From Saccharopolyspora hirsuta (GTDB taxonomy: Bacteria > Actinomycetota > Actinomycetes > Mycobacteriales > Pseudonocardiaceae): 64,000 bases of DNA. The DNA lies in the NCBI RefSeq assembly GCF_008630535.1, contig NZ_VWPH01000009.1, forward strand, positions 186,001 through 250,000. Direction: 5' to 3'. The notes beneath the pieces are model-generated. The model saw only the letters and a list, made by a program, of their open reading frames with translations, did no database searches and had not been told where the DNA came from. Position numbers and translations under genes: made by a program. Below, one piece after another: positions 28,172 through 36,432 of the stretch (positions within the stretch are counted from its first letter, which is position 1; the number at the start of each line of letters is the position of its first letter).

Positions 28172-30112
28172 TCAGGGGGTCACGATGTTGAAGTCGGGGT
28201 TTGGTTCGTCGAGGACTTCGGTGAGGGCTCGCAGGCGGGTCAGGTCGCCGTCGTGGTCGATGCCGGTCAGGTCCTGGTTCTTCAGCAGGGCGGGCAGCTG
28301 GCGCTTCGTCATCGTCAGCGTCAGCTGGGCGGCGGGGTCTGGCTTGGTGTCGCTGTGGTGGGTCAGGACTCCGTTGGCCAGGCGCAGGTGCCAGATCTTG
28401 TTCTCGTCGGTCAGCTCCCAGTCCATCGTGATGGTGCGGTCCCACGCCTTCGGGCCGTTCACGCGGATCGCCACCGAGTCGATGAGCTGGTCCACCGTGA
28501 GCGCGGCCAGCATGGTCGGGCTGCTGCTGGACAGGGCCGTCGGCTTCTTGCCCTCGCGGAGCTCCTTCGCCGCGGTCAGGTAGAAGTTGCGCCACACCGC
28601 GTTCTCCATGCCGTGGCCGAGCTGGTCGTAGACCTTCGCGAGCTCCTGCTTGGGCTTCTCGTCGTCCGGCTCGGCGAAGACGCAGTGGTTCAGCAGCGTG
28701 GCCGCGAAGCGCAGGTCGCCGTTCTCCGCGTAGGAGCGGGCGCGCTTGATCCCGTCCGCGACACCGCCCATCACCTGCACCCAGCGCTTGGACTGCTCGA
28801 CCGGCGGGTGCTCCCAGAGGTGGGCCGGGTTTCCGTCGAACCAGCCCATGTAGCGCTGGTAGATGCCCTTGACGTTGTGGTTGAGCGATCCGTAGTAGCC
28901 GCGGACCGCCCACGCGCTGTTCAGGGCCGGTGGCAGTTCGAGGAGTTCGGCGATCTCGCTGCCGGTGTGGCCCTGGTTGATCAGCCGCAGGGTCTGGTCG
29001 TGCAGGTACGCGTACAGGTCGCGCTGCTCGGCGAGCACCCGGTTGAGCTGTTCGGTGCCCCAGGTCGGCCAGTGGTGGCTGCCGAAGAGGACCTCGGCCC
29101 GGTCGCCGAACAGCACGAGGGTCTCGCTCAGGTAGCGCGACCACTGCCGGGCGTCGCGCACCTGCGCACCGCGCAGCGTGATGATGTTGTGCATGGTGTG
29201 CGCGACGTTCTCCGCCATGCACAGCGCTTCGAGCTCCGGGAAGTAGATGTTCATCTCGGCCGGTGCCTCGGTGCCCGGCGTCAGCTGGAACTCGATCGCG
29301 ATCCCGTCGACGGTCCGGCGCTGACCGGTCCCGGTGATCGATTCGGTCGGCGGTACGAGGCTGCTCGTCCCGGTGGCCACGGCCTGGCCGAGACCGCAGC
29401 CGATCTGCCCGTCGGGTGCGACGTCGAGGTGGTCGCCGTACATGTACGCGGCGCGGCGGCTCATGGCGGCGCCCGCGTAGACGTTCTCGGTGACCGCGTG
29501 CTCCATGAAGCCCTCGGGGGCGATGATCGGAACGTTGCGGGCGTCGGGCGGCAGGATCCCCTCGGTGCCGCCGAAGTGGTCGACGTGCGAGTGGGTGTAG
29601 ATGACCCCGGTGACGGCTCGGTCGCCGCGGTGCGCGCGGTAGAGCTGCAGCGCGGCCGCCGCGGTCTCGTTGCAGGTGAGGGTGTCGATCACGAGCACAC
29701 CGGTGTCGCCTTCGACGAAGGTCGTGTTCGCCAGGTCCAGGCCGCGGACCTGGTAGATGCGGTCCGAGACCTGGTACAGGCCTTGACGGGACGCGAGCTG
29801 GCCCTGCCGCCACAGGCTCGGGTCGGCGGTGTCGGGCGCCTCGCCGGTCAGGAAGGAGTAGGCATCGGCGTCGTGGACCACGGTGCCGTCCTCGGCCGTG
29901 ACCTTCCCCGGCTCCAGCGCACCGAGGAACCCGCGGTCGGCGTTGGCGAAGTCGGCGCGGTCGGCGTAGGGGAGCCCGGTCGTGTCGGTCGGGAACCGCC
30001 TACCGGCGCCGACGGTGCCCGCGGGTCCCGTCGTCGTGCACGAGGTCAGCGTCATCGCTGCGGCGGCCGCCCCGGCGCCGACCACGAACTTCCGCCTGTT
30101 CACCGGTTTCAC
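28172..30112 (-). CDS. Tat-exported lipoprotein alkylsulfatase (metallo-beta-lactamase fold, SdsA1/YjcS type)
   Basis: 646 residues from the GTG at 30112, which follows GGAGGT; a longer frame to 30199 lacks a ribosome site. The N terminus has a twin-arginine motif NRRKFVV and lipobox LTSC (Cys25). THSHVDHFGG (173-182) is the dinuclear zinc site of class III alkylsulfatases, followed by an alkylsulfatase dimerisation region and a C-terminal SCP2-like domain that binds the alkyl chain. Predicted to cleave primary alkyl sulfates such as dodecyl sulfate outside the membrane. Divergent from a TetR gene with tandem operators. Confidence 0.88.
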   Translation of the reverse strand: MKPVNRRKFVVGAGAAAAAMTLTSCTTTGPAGTVGAGRRFPTDTTGLPYADRADFANADRGFLGALEPGKVTAEDGTVVHDADAYSFLTGEAPDTADPSLWRQGQLASRQGLYQVSDRIYQVRGLDLANTTFVEGDTGVLVIDTLTCNETAAAALQLYRAHRGDRAVTGVIYTHSHVDHFGGTEGILPPDARNVPIIAPEGFMEHAVTENVYAGAAMSRRAAYMYGDHLDVAPDGQIGCGLGQAVATGTSSLVPPTESITGTGQRRTVDGIAIEFQLTPGTEAPAEMNIYFPELEALCMAENVAHTMHNIITLRGAQVRDARQWSRYLSETLVLFGDRAEVLFGSHHWPTWGTEQLNRVLAEQRDLYAYLHDQTLRLINQGHTGSEIAELLELPPALNSAWAVRGYYGSLNHNVKGIYQRYMGWFDGNPAHLWEHPPVEQSKRWVQVMGGVADGIKRARSYAENGDLRFAATLLNHCVFAEPDDEKPKQELAKVYDQLGHGMENAVWRNFYLTAAKELREGKKPTALSSSSPTMLAALTVDQLIDSVAIRVNGPKAWDRTITMDWELTDENKIWHLRLANGVLTHHSDTKPDPAAQLTLTMTKRQLPALLKNQDLTGIDHDGDLTRLRALTEVLDEPNPDFNIVTP

Positions 30113-30178
30113 GAAATACCTCCGGATCGCTCGTCTCGGACCCCTCCGCAACCCCCACTGTGCCTGCGGGAAAACAAT

Positions 30179-30216
30179 TAAAGCGACCGTTTTAGACAAC
30201 TAAAGCGAGTGTTTTA
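30179..30216. promoter_or_regulatory. tandem TetR operators between alkylsulfatase and TetR genes
   Basis: Two near-identical imperfect palindromes TAAAGCGACCGTTTTA (30179-30194) and TAAAGCGAGTGTTTTA (30201-30216) share the form TAAAgCGA..GTTTTA and start 22 bp apart, two helical turns. They lie between the divergent starts, where a repressor dimer pair would cover both promoters. TAAA/TTTA half-sites stand out in this G+C-rich DNA. Confidence 0.72.
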
Positions 30217-30258
30217 CACGACATTGACGAGCGTGTTCCGGCTGATCAGACTGGGTGG

Positions 30259-30861
30259 GTGGACACGCGCTCGGAACTGCTGCTCGCCGCGGAGCGGCTC
30301 TTCGCCCTGCACGGCATCGACGGGGTCTCGCTGCGCCAGATCGCCGCGGCGGCGGGGCAGCGCAACGTGGCCGCGGCGCACTACCACTTCGGGGACAAGG
30401 CGAAGCTGATCGGCGCGATCTTCACCAGCCGTCTCGCGCACATCGACCAGCGCCGGGCCGAGCTGCTCGACCAGGCCCGAGCGAGCCGCCAGGACGAGGA
30501 CCTGTGGTCCCTGTGCGACGTGCTCGCCCGCCCCTTCGCGGAACAGGCGGCGCGGCCGGGCAGCCACTACGCGCGATTCGTCGCCCGGCTCTACGAGCAC
30601 GCCGGTCACACCATCGAGGCGCTGCCCGAGTACGGGTTGACCGGCAGTGCGGAAGAGGTGGTCGGCCTGCTCGGGAAGCTGCTGGCCGAGCGGCTGCCCG
30701 GCCCGGTCGCGCAGTACCGGGTCGAACTCGCCGGACGGCTCCTCATCACCGGGACGGCCGACCTCGAACAGCACGCCGAGCGAACCGGCGGTCTGGACGA
30801 ACAACGCCTGCTCTGGCTGACCGACGCACTCGCCGGACTGCTCACCGCTCCCGCGAGGTGA
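30259..30861 (+). CDS. TetR-family repressor of the alkylsulfatase locus (predicted)
   Basis: 200 residues from a GTG. N-terminal HTH: LLLAAERLFALHGIDGVSLR, then QIAAAAGQRNVAAAHYHFGD. The QRN..A.HYHFG variant is typical of TetR proteins that sense lipophilic compounds (TetR_C_23-like). Direct target assignment rests on the divergent layout and the paired operators in between. An alkyl sulfate or alcohol is a reasonable but unproven ligand. Confidence 0.86.
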   Translation: MDTRSELLLAAERLFALHGIDGVSLRQIAAAAGQRNVAAAHYHFGDKAKLIGAIFTSRLAHIDQRRAELLDQARASRQDEDLWSLCDVLARPFAEQAARPGSHYARFVARLYEHAGHTIEALPEYGLTGSAEEVVGLLGKLLAERLPGPVAQYRVELAGRLLITGTADLEQHAERTGGLDEQRLLWLTDALAGLLTAPAR

Positions 30862-31019
30862 CCCGCTCGGGCGAATGGGGCACTTCGCCCAATCTCCTTT
30901 CGCGGTGCGGTTTTCTCGGTGAACTCGGCCCGAGCGGGGGCTCGGCGGCTTAGGATCTCGCGGGAGCCCGGCTGGGGTTGGGCCAGGTTTGTCCGAAGTG
31001 GAATTGTCGTGGGGGAGTT

Positions 31020-31526
31020 GTGGATTTCCGCAAGAGTTCGGTTGTTCTGATCGCTTCGGTGATCGCTGCGATCATCGCCATCGTGCTCGGTGGGGTGGGG
31101 ACCGCGCTGGTGATCGGGTGGTTCGACCAGGGCGGCCGGATGCCGGTGCTGTTCCTCGCCTCCCCGGTGCTGGTGGTGTTCGGGATCGTGTTGCTGGTCA
31201 ACAGCTTCCGGCCGTTCGCGATGCGGATCGACGAGCGCGGGATCCTGCTGAAGCACTCGGCCAAGAAGGTGCGGGTCGCGCTGGGGTGGCAGTACATCGC
31301 CCACGTCTCGGTCGAGGAGCTGCCCAAGCCGAAGGGGGAGAAGGGCACCGCGACCTACCTGACGGTGTGGCCGCATGGCGGGGCGAATCCCGGTGTGCCG
31401 CAGGACTGGGTGATCCAGCGCAACGGTTGGGTCGGGTACCGGCTGATCGACGTCGAGGACATCCGAGAGGACAAGGAACAGCTCAGCGCTGCCCTGTCCC
31501 GTTACGCCGCCCCGATCTTCCGCTGA
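31020..31526 (+). CDS. membrane protein with PH-like domain
   Basis: About 168 residues from the GTG at 31020; an earlier TTG at 30978 would add 14. Two hydrophobic segments (VVLIASVIAAIIAIVLGGVG, then VLFLASPVLVVFGIVLLVN) are followed by a soluble domain with MRIDERGILLKHSAKKVRVA, GWQYIAHVSVEELPKPKGEK and a final helix. The pattern resembles bacterial PH-like domains next to two transmembrane helices, common in actinomycetes and of unknown function. The ribosome site GGGGGAG is rather close to the GTG, so the start is uncertain. Confidence 0.65.
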   Translation: MDFRKSSVVLIASVIAAIIAIVLGGVGTALVIGWFDQGGRMPVLFLASPVLVVFGIVLLVNSFRPFAMRIDERGILLKHSAKKVRVALGWQYIAHVSVEELPKPKGEKGTATYLTVWPHGGANPGVPQDWVIQRNGWVGYRLIDVEDIREDKEQLSAALSRYAAPIFR

Positions 31527-31541
31527 TCCGCTGTCGGCCGT

Positions 31542-31583
31542 CGTGAGCACTTTCTGGCGATATAACACCAGAAAGTGCTCACG
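31542..31583. terminator. bidirectional terminator hairpin (CGTGAG family) between convergent genes
   Basis: CGTGAGCACTTTCTGG and CCAGAAAGTGCTCACG pair perfectly over 16 bp around the A/T-rich loop CGATATAACA. It sits 15 bp after one stop codon and 6 bp before the other, so it can end both transcripts. Confidence 0.82.
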
Positions 31584-31588
31584 GTTCG

Positions 31589-33880
31589 TCAGATGCCGCG
31601 CAGGACCTCGGGGAGGTCGCCGGTGTGGAGGACGCCGAGGCGTTGTGTCGCTCGGGTCAGGGCCACGTAGAGGTCGTTGAGGCCGCGCTCGGACTCCTCG
31701 GCGATCGCCGCCGGTTCCACCAGCAGGACCGCGTCGAACTCCAGGCCCTTGGCCTGCTCCACGGTCAGCAGGGCCACCGGGGAGTCCAGGTCGTCGGGGC
31801 GGGTGCCGAGGGTGGCCTCGGGCAGCGATTCCGCCAGCTGCGGGCCGATCTCGGCCAGCACCTGCGGCGGCATCAGCACCGCGAGGCGGCCTTCGCCGAT
31901 CTCCCGCAGCTCCGCGGCGACCGCGTCCGGCAGCCCGGTCGCCAGGTCCGGAACGCGGCGGGCCCAGGGCTGGTGGCCGCTGGTGCGCACCGAGGTCGGC
32001 GCCGCCAGGTCGGTGTCCATCTCGGCCAGGACCTCGGCGGCCACCGCCATGATCTCGGCCGGGGTGCGGTAGTTGACGGTCAGCTCGACCAGCTTCCAGC
32101 GGTCCTGCACGTACCGGTGCAGCACCTCGTGCCAGGAGTTCGCCCCGGCCAGCGCGCCGGTCTGGGCGACGTCGCCGACCAGCGTCATCGACCGGCTGGG
32201 GCAGCGGCGCATCAGCACCCGCCACGCCATCGGCGACAGCTCCTGGGCCTCGTCCACGATCACGTGCCCGAAGGTCCAGGTGCGGTCCTCGGCGGCGCGC
32301 TCGGCGGCGGTCAGGTCGCTGCGGGCGCGGAACCGCTCCGCGAGCAGCTCCGCGTCGAGCACGTCGGAGACCCGCAGCCGCTCCTCGTCGGCGATCTCCT
32401 CGTCCTGCTCCATGATGTGCAGAACGCCTTGCGCGTAGGCGAGTTCTTCGCGCTCCTGGCGCTCGCGCTCCGCGCGGGCCTGCGCGTCGTCCTCGCCGAG
32501 CAGCTCGGCGAGCTCGTCCAGCAGCGGCACGTCCGCCGGGGTCCACGGCGCACCCGCGGCTCGCTGCAGCTCCGCGCGCTCGTCGTCGTCGAGGTGCTTG
32601 CGGGTCGCCGAGGCCAGGCGGTCCGGGGAGCTGAGCAGCTCGTCGAGCAGCTGCTGCGGGGTGATCTCCGGCCAGAGCTCGTCGAGCGCCCGGTCCACCT
32701 CCGGGTCGGCGCGCAGCTCCACGTTGATCTCGTCCAGGTCGCGCCGGTCGAGCAGGTCGCGGCCGAGCCGGTCGGCGACCTGCAGGGTCAGCGCGGAGAA
32801 CATCTCGTTGCGGAAGATCCGGCGCGCCAGGTTGTGCGGCTTGCGGGAGCGGCGGGCGCGGGTGCGGGCCTGCGTCGCGGTCTTGCGGTCGATGCGCAGC
32901 GGCTCGCGGTCGAAGATCACCTCGACGTGGTCCGCGGGCACCTGCTCGCGGTCGCGGACCGCCGCGGTGAGCACGTCCACCATGCTCTCGCGGCCCTTGA
33001 TCTCCGCCGCCCGCGCGGATTCCCCCGCGGTCGCGGTGATCCCCGGGTACAGACCGCCCACAGTGGACAGCAGCACGCCGGTCTCGCCGAGGGAGGGCAG
33101 CACCTGCCCGATGTAGCGCAGGAACGTCTCGTTCGGGCCGACGACCAGCACACCGCGCTTGGACAGCTGCTCGCGGAACGTGTAGAGCAGGTAGGCCGCG
33201 CGGTGCAGCGCCACCGCGGTCTTGCCGGTGCCCGGCCCGCCCTGCACTACCAGCACGCCGTTCATCCCGGCGCGGATGATCCGGTCCTGCTCGCCCTGGA
33301 TGGTGGCGACGATGTCCTGCATCTGGCCGGTGCGGCGGGCGTCCAGCCGCGCCAGCAGCGTCGCCTCCCCGGCCAGCCCGAGGTCGCTGCCCTGCTCGGC
33401 GGCGTCGAGGTCGAGCACCTCGTCCTCGTAGTCGAGGACCTTGCGCCAGCTGGTGCGCAGGTGCCGTCGGCGGCGCACCCCGTCGCGCGCGGCAGCGGTG
33501 GCCAGGTAGAACGGCCGGGCCGCCGGGGCGCGCCAGTCCAGCAGCAGCGGCTCGTACTCGTTGTCCTCGTCGAACAGGCCGAGCCGACCGACGTGGAAGG
33601 TCTCACCGCTGTCCATGTCCAGCCGCCCGAAGCACATCCCGTGCTCCACCGCGCTGAGCTGGGTGAGCTTGTCGGTGTACATCCTGGTGGAGATGTCGCG
33701 CTCGGTGCGCGCCTGCGGCGGACCGCCGCTGTCGCGGAGCGTGTCCTTCAACCGCTGCGTGGTCTCCTGCCGCAGGGCGTCGAGCTTGTCGTACAGCACG
33801 GTGAGGTACTGCTGCTCGGCTGCGATCTCCTGCGCGCGGACGGCGTCCCGATCGGATCGGGCGTTGGACAATTGCGCCAC
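31589..33880 (-). CDS. helR: HelD/HelR-type RNA polymerase recycling ATPase
   Basis: 763 residues from the GTG at 33880. A charged N-terminal coiled coil (AQEIAAEQQYLTVLYDKLDA...) precedes a UvrD-like motor: Walker A GGPGTGKTAVALHR, VIVDEAQELSPMAW, a TVNYRTP motif and VEQAKGLEFDAVLLVEP. This is the class II actinobacterial HelD/HelR architecture, in which the coiled coil enters the secondary channel and releases stalled RNA polymerase. Streptomyces HelR also gives rifamycin tolerance; I saw no rifamycin-associated element upstream. Standard DNA-helicase activity is not expected. Confidence 0.88.
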   Translation of the reverse strand: MAQLSNARSDRDAVRAQEIAAEQQYLTVLYDKLDALRQETTQRLKDTLRDSGGPPQARTERDISTRMYTDKLTQLSAVEHGMCFGRLDMDSGETFHVGRLGLFDEDNEYEPLLLDWRAPAARPFYLATAAARDGVRRRRHLRTSWRKVLDYEDEVLDLDAAEQGSDLGLAGEATLLARLDARRTGQMQDIVATIQGEQDRIIRAGMNGVLVVQGGPGTGKTAVALHRAAYLLYTFREQLSKRGVLVVGPNETFLRYIGQVLPSLGETGVLLSTVGGLYPGITATAGESARAAEIKGRESMVDVLTAAVRDREQVPADHVEVIFDREPLRIDRKTATQARTRARRSRKPHNLARRIFRNEMFSALTLQVADRLGRDLLDRRDLDEINVELRADPEVDRALDELWPEITPQQLLDELLSSPDRLASATRKHLDDDERAELQRAAGAPWTPADVPLLDELAELLGEDDAQARAERERQEREELAYAQGVLHIMEQDEEIADEERLRVSDVLDAELLAERFRARSDLTAAERAAEDRTWTFGHVIVDEAQELSPMAWRVLMRRCPSRSMTLVGDVAQTGALAGANSWHEVLHRYVQDRWKLVELTVNYRTPAEIMAVAAEVLAEMDTDLAAPTSVRTSGHQPWARRVPDLATGLPDAVAAELREIGEGRLAVLMPPQVLAEIGPQLAESLPEATLGTRPDDLDSPVALLTVEQAKGLEFDAVLLVEPAAIAEESERGLNDLYVALTRATQRLGVLHTGDLPEVLRGI

Positions 33881-33954
33881 CTCGTACCTGGGGGATGGGA
33901 GAAGCCCGGCTCCGGGGCCCGACCCGCCAATATACCGCGCGAGGCAGCGGGGGT

Positions 33955-33996
33955 CGTGAGTGCGAAAACCGGCTCCAACCGGCTTTCGCACTCACG
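33955..33996. terminator. terminator hairpin (CGTGAG family) after the gluconate permease gene
   Basis: CGTGAGTGCGAAAACCGG and CCGGCTTTCGCACTCACG form a near-perfect 18-bp stem with a 6-nt loop, 3 bp from the gntP stop and upstream of helR on the same strand. It insulates helR from permease transcription. Confidence 0.8.
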
Positions 33997-33999
33997 AGC

Positions 34000-35409
34000 T
34001 CACAGCACCGCGGACAACCCCAGGATCACGCCGAACGAGACCACCGAGAGCAGCGTCTCCATCGCCGACCAGGTCTTCAGGGTCTGCCCGACGGTCATCC
34101 CGAAGTACTCCTTGACCAGCCAGAACCCCGCGTCGTTGACGTGCGAGAGGAACAGCGAGCCGGAACCGATGGCCAGCGCGACCAGCGCGCCCTGCGCGGG
34201 CGGCAGCCCCATCACCATCGGCGCGACCATCCCGGCCGCCGAGATGGTGGCCACCGTCGCCGAACCGGTGGCGACCCGGATGCCGACCGCGATCAGCCAG
34301 CCCAGCACCAGCGGCGAGAGGTGCGCCCCGCTGGCCAGGTCGGTGATCATGGTGTTCACCCCGGAGTCGACCAGGGTCTGCTTGAAACCGCCGCCCGCGC
34401 CGACGATCAGGATGATCCCGGCGATCGCGGGCAGCGAACCGCCGACCACCTCGGACAGCCGGTTGCGGCTGAACCGGGCGCCGGTGCCGAGCACCACGAT
34501 GGCGATCAGCACGGTCAGCATCATGGCCACGACCGGCTTGCCGATGGTGTCCAGCACCCGGTAGCCGAAGGTGTCCTCGGCCAGCAGCAGGTCGGCCACG
34601 GACTTGCCCAGCATCAGCACGACCGGCAGCAGCAGCATCGCGACCGCGGCGAAGAAGCTGGGCCGCTTCTCCGGGGCGGTCTCGGTCGAGGACTTGCCGA
34701 GCAGGTGGGTGGCCGGGGGCAGCTGCACGCGCTTGGCGATGAAGGAACCGAACACCGGCCCGGCGATGATCGCGGTCGGGATCGAGACCACCACGCCCAG
34801 CGCGAGGGTGATGCCGAGGTCGACGTTCAGCGCGTCCACTGCGGCGAGCGGGCCGGGGTGCGGCGGCACGAGGCCGTGCAGGATCGACAGCCCGGCCAGC
34901 GCGGGGATGCCGATGCGCAGCATCGGCTGCTCGGCGCGGCTGGCCACCATGACCACCACCGGGACCAGCAGCACGACGCCGACCTCGAAGAACATCGGCA
35001 GGCCGAGCAGCGCGGCGATGAACACCATCGCCCACGGCAGGGTCCGGTTGGTGGTGCGGCGCAGGACCGTCTCCACGATCTGCTCGGCGCCGCCGGTGTC
35101 GGTGAGCAGCTTGCCGAGCATCGCGCCCAGCGCGACCAGGAGGCCGACGTCGCCGACGGTCTTGCCGAGTCCTTCGGTGAAGGTCGAGACCAGGTCGCCG
35201 AACGGCATCCCGGCCACCACGCCGAGCGTGGTCGCGCCGAGGGCCAGCGACAGGAAGGGGTGCAGCTTCGCCCAGCTGATCAGCACGACGATGACGGCGA
35301 TGCCGGCCAGGGCCGCGGTGAGCAGGCGGGTGTCGTTCGCGGTCCACGCGCCGGCCTGCGGGGCCTGGGCGAGGACGGCGGCGAGGCTGCCGGAAAGGCT
35401 GGATGGCAT
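34000..35409 (-). CDS. gntP: gluconate:proton symporter (GntP family)
   Basis: 469 residues from the ATG at 35409 with GAGGAG at good spacing. It has 12-14 hydrophobic segments with GntP landmarks: HPFLSLALGA, the GLPMFFEVGVVLLVPVV loop, ILHGLVPPHPGP, GVRVATGSATVA-like and HVNDAGFWLVKEYFGM. It imports gluconate or a related sugar acid. A divergent GntR-type regulator gene starts 153 bp away with putative operators between, so this is a self-contained gluconate module. No gluconate kinase is nearby. Confidence 0.88.
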   Translation of the reverse strand: MPSSLSGSLAAVLAQAPQAGAWTANDTRLLTAALAGIAVIVVLISWAKLHPFLSLALGATTLGVVAGMPFGDLVSTFTEGLGKTVGDVGLLVALGAMLGKLLTDTGGAEQIVETVLRRTTNRTLPWAMVFIAALLGLPMFFEVGVVLLVPVVVMVASRAEQPMLRIGIPALAGLSILHGLVPPHPGPLAAVDALNVDLGITLALGVVVSIPTAIIAGPVFGSFIAKRVQLPPATHLLGKSSTETAPEKRPSFFAAVAMLLLPVVLMLGKSVADLLLAEDTFGYRVLDTIGKPVVAMMLTVLIAIVVLGTGARFSRNRLSEVVGGSLPAIAGIILIVGAGGGFKQTLVDSGVNTMITDLASGAHLSPLVLGWLIAVGIRVATGSATVATISAAGMVAPMVMGLPPAQGALVALAIGSGSLFLSHVNDAGFWLVKEYFGMTVGQTLKTWSAMETLLSVVSFGVILGLSAVL

Positions 35410-35455
35410 GGGAGGGCTCCTCGTTGAGCAGCTGGTGCGCGGCACAGCCTAAGCA

Positions 35456-35499
35456 ATAAGTATGACTTTATCGCCATGTGGACCGATTAAGTATGTCTG
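35456..35499. promoter_or_regulatory. candidate GntR operators between gntP and its regulator gene
   Basis: ATAAGTATGACTTTAT (35456-35471) is an imperfect palindrome, and a second half-site TTAAGTATG (35487-35495) follows 31 bp from the first TAAGTATG. The A/T-rich repeats contrast with the surroundings and lie in the divergent promoter region. Confidence 0.5.
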
Positions 35500-35562
35500 T
35501 TGTTCCCGTCACGCGTGCTCGGCGGCCTATGTTTGGGGACGTTCAACGGCGAAAGGGGCGAA

Positions 35563-36267
35563 ATGGGCGGCGGGCTGCACGGCAGGGTCCTGGACGTGCT
35601 GGGGCGCGAGATCGCCGCCGGCGCGCACCCGCCCGGAAGCGTCCTGCGCACCGACGAGATGGAGCAGCGGTTCGGCATCTCCCGCAGCGTGGCCCGCGAG
35701 GTCGTGCGCAGCCTGGCCTCGATCCGGCTGGTCGTCGGCCGCCAGCGGGTCGGCATCGTGGTCCGCCCCCGCGAGGACTGGAACGCCTTCGACCCGCAGC
35801 TCATCCGCTGGCTGCTGGCGGCCGACCGGACCGCGCAGCTGAAGACCCTGGCGGAGCTGCGCACCGCGGTCGAACCGATGGCCGCGGCGGCGGCCGCCCA
35901 GCGTGCCGCCGACGAGGACGCGGCCCGGCTGGTCGCGCTCTCCGAGCGGATGGTGGCCACCGCGCGCGCCGGTGACCTGGACACCTTCATGGCCGCCGAC
36001 GTCGAGTTCCACCGCCTGGTGCTGCGGGCGTCGGGCAACGAGATGTTCGCCCAGCTGCACGAGGTCGTCGAGGAACTGCTGCGCTGGCGGACCGGGCACG
36101 GCCTGATGCCGGAGCACCCGCGCCCGGTCGCCGTGCGCCTGCACTGCGAGATCGCCGAGTGCATCCGCAGCGGTGACCGGGCGCGGGCCGAGGGGGCCAT
36201 GCGCGAGCTGGTCGCCGAGGCGCTGGAGGGAACCCTGTCCGGGCTGTCGGAGACCGCCCGCGGGTAG
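35563..36267 (+). CDS. GntR-family regulator, FadR (FCD) subfamily
   Basis: 234 residues from the ATG at 35563 (preceded by GAAAGGGG). Winged helix: VLGREIAAGAHPPGSVLRTD, EMEQRFGISRSVAREVVRSL. The FCD effector domain has metal-type residues (D at VEFHRLVL, H near the end). FadR-type regulators with FCD domains commonly sense sugar acids, in agreement with the divergent gluconate permease. It is probably a repressor relieved by gluconate or a phosphorylated derivative. Confidence 0.87.
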   Translation: MGGGLHGRVLDVLGREIAAGAHPPGSVLRTDEMEQRFGISRSVAREVVRSLASIRLVVGRQRVGIVVRPREDWNAFDPQLIRWLLAADRTAQLKTLAELRTAVEPMAAAAAAQRAADEDAARLVALSERMVATARAGDLDTFMAADVEFHRLVLRASGNEMFAQLHEVVEELLRWRTGHGLMPEHPRPVAVRLHCEIAECIRSGDRARAEGAMRELVAEALEGTLSGLSETARG

Positions 36268-36376
36268 ACCGCACCGGTTCTGGCTCCGGGGCGGGCGGCC
36301 GAGCGAGCCGGACGGGGGACGGCTCCGGGGGTGCTGCGGCCGGTCGGGGGCTCCGGGGTCCGTCGTCCGGCATGCC

Positions 36377-36420
36377 GCGATTTCAATGGAAATCGGACAT
36401 CTGATTTCCATTGAAATCGC
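36377..36420. repeat. solitary A-type hairpin R7 between convergent genes
   Basis: GCGATTTCAATGGAAATC and GATTTCCATTGAAATCGC are perfect 18-bp arms around an 8-nt loop. It is the A hairpin of the structured repeat without the rest. It lies 110 bp after the GntR gene and 13 bp from the SLT gene stop and may serve as a shared terminator. Confidence 0.8.
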
Positions 36421-36432
36421 GTTGGCCCGGGG

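Noticed and set aside
28106-30181. A 691-codon frame antisense to the alkylsulfatase
   Set aside because: It has the composition of a shadow frame, and the sense gene has a Tat signal, a lipobox and a zinc site.
33881-33960. Rifamycin-associated element before helR
   Set aside because: No inverted repeat of the expected type was found by eye in this interval.
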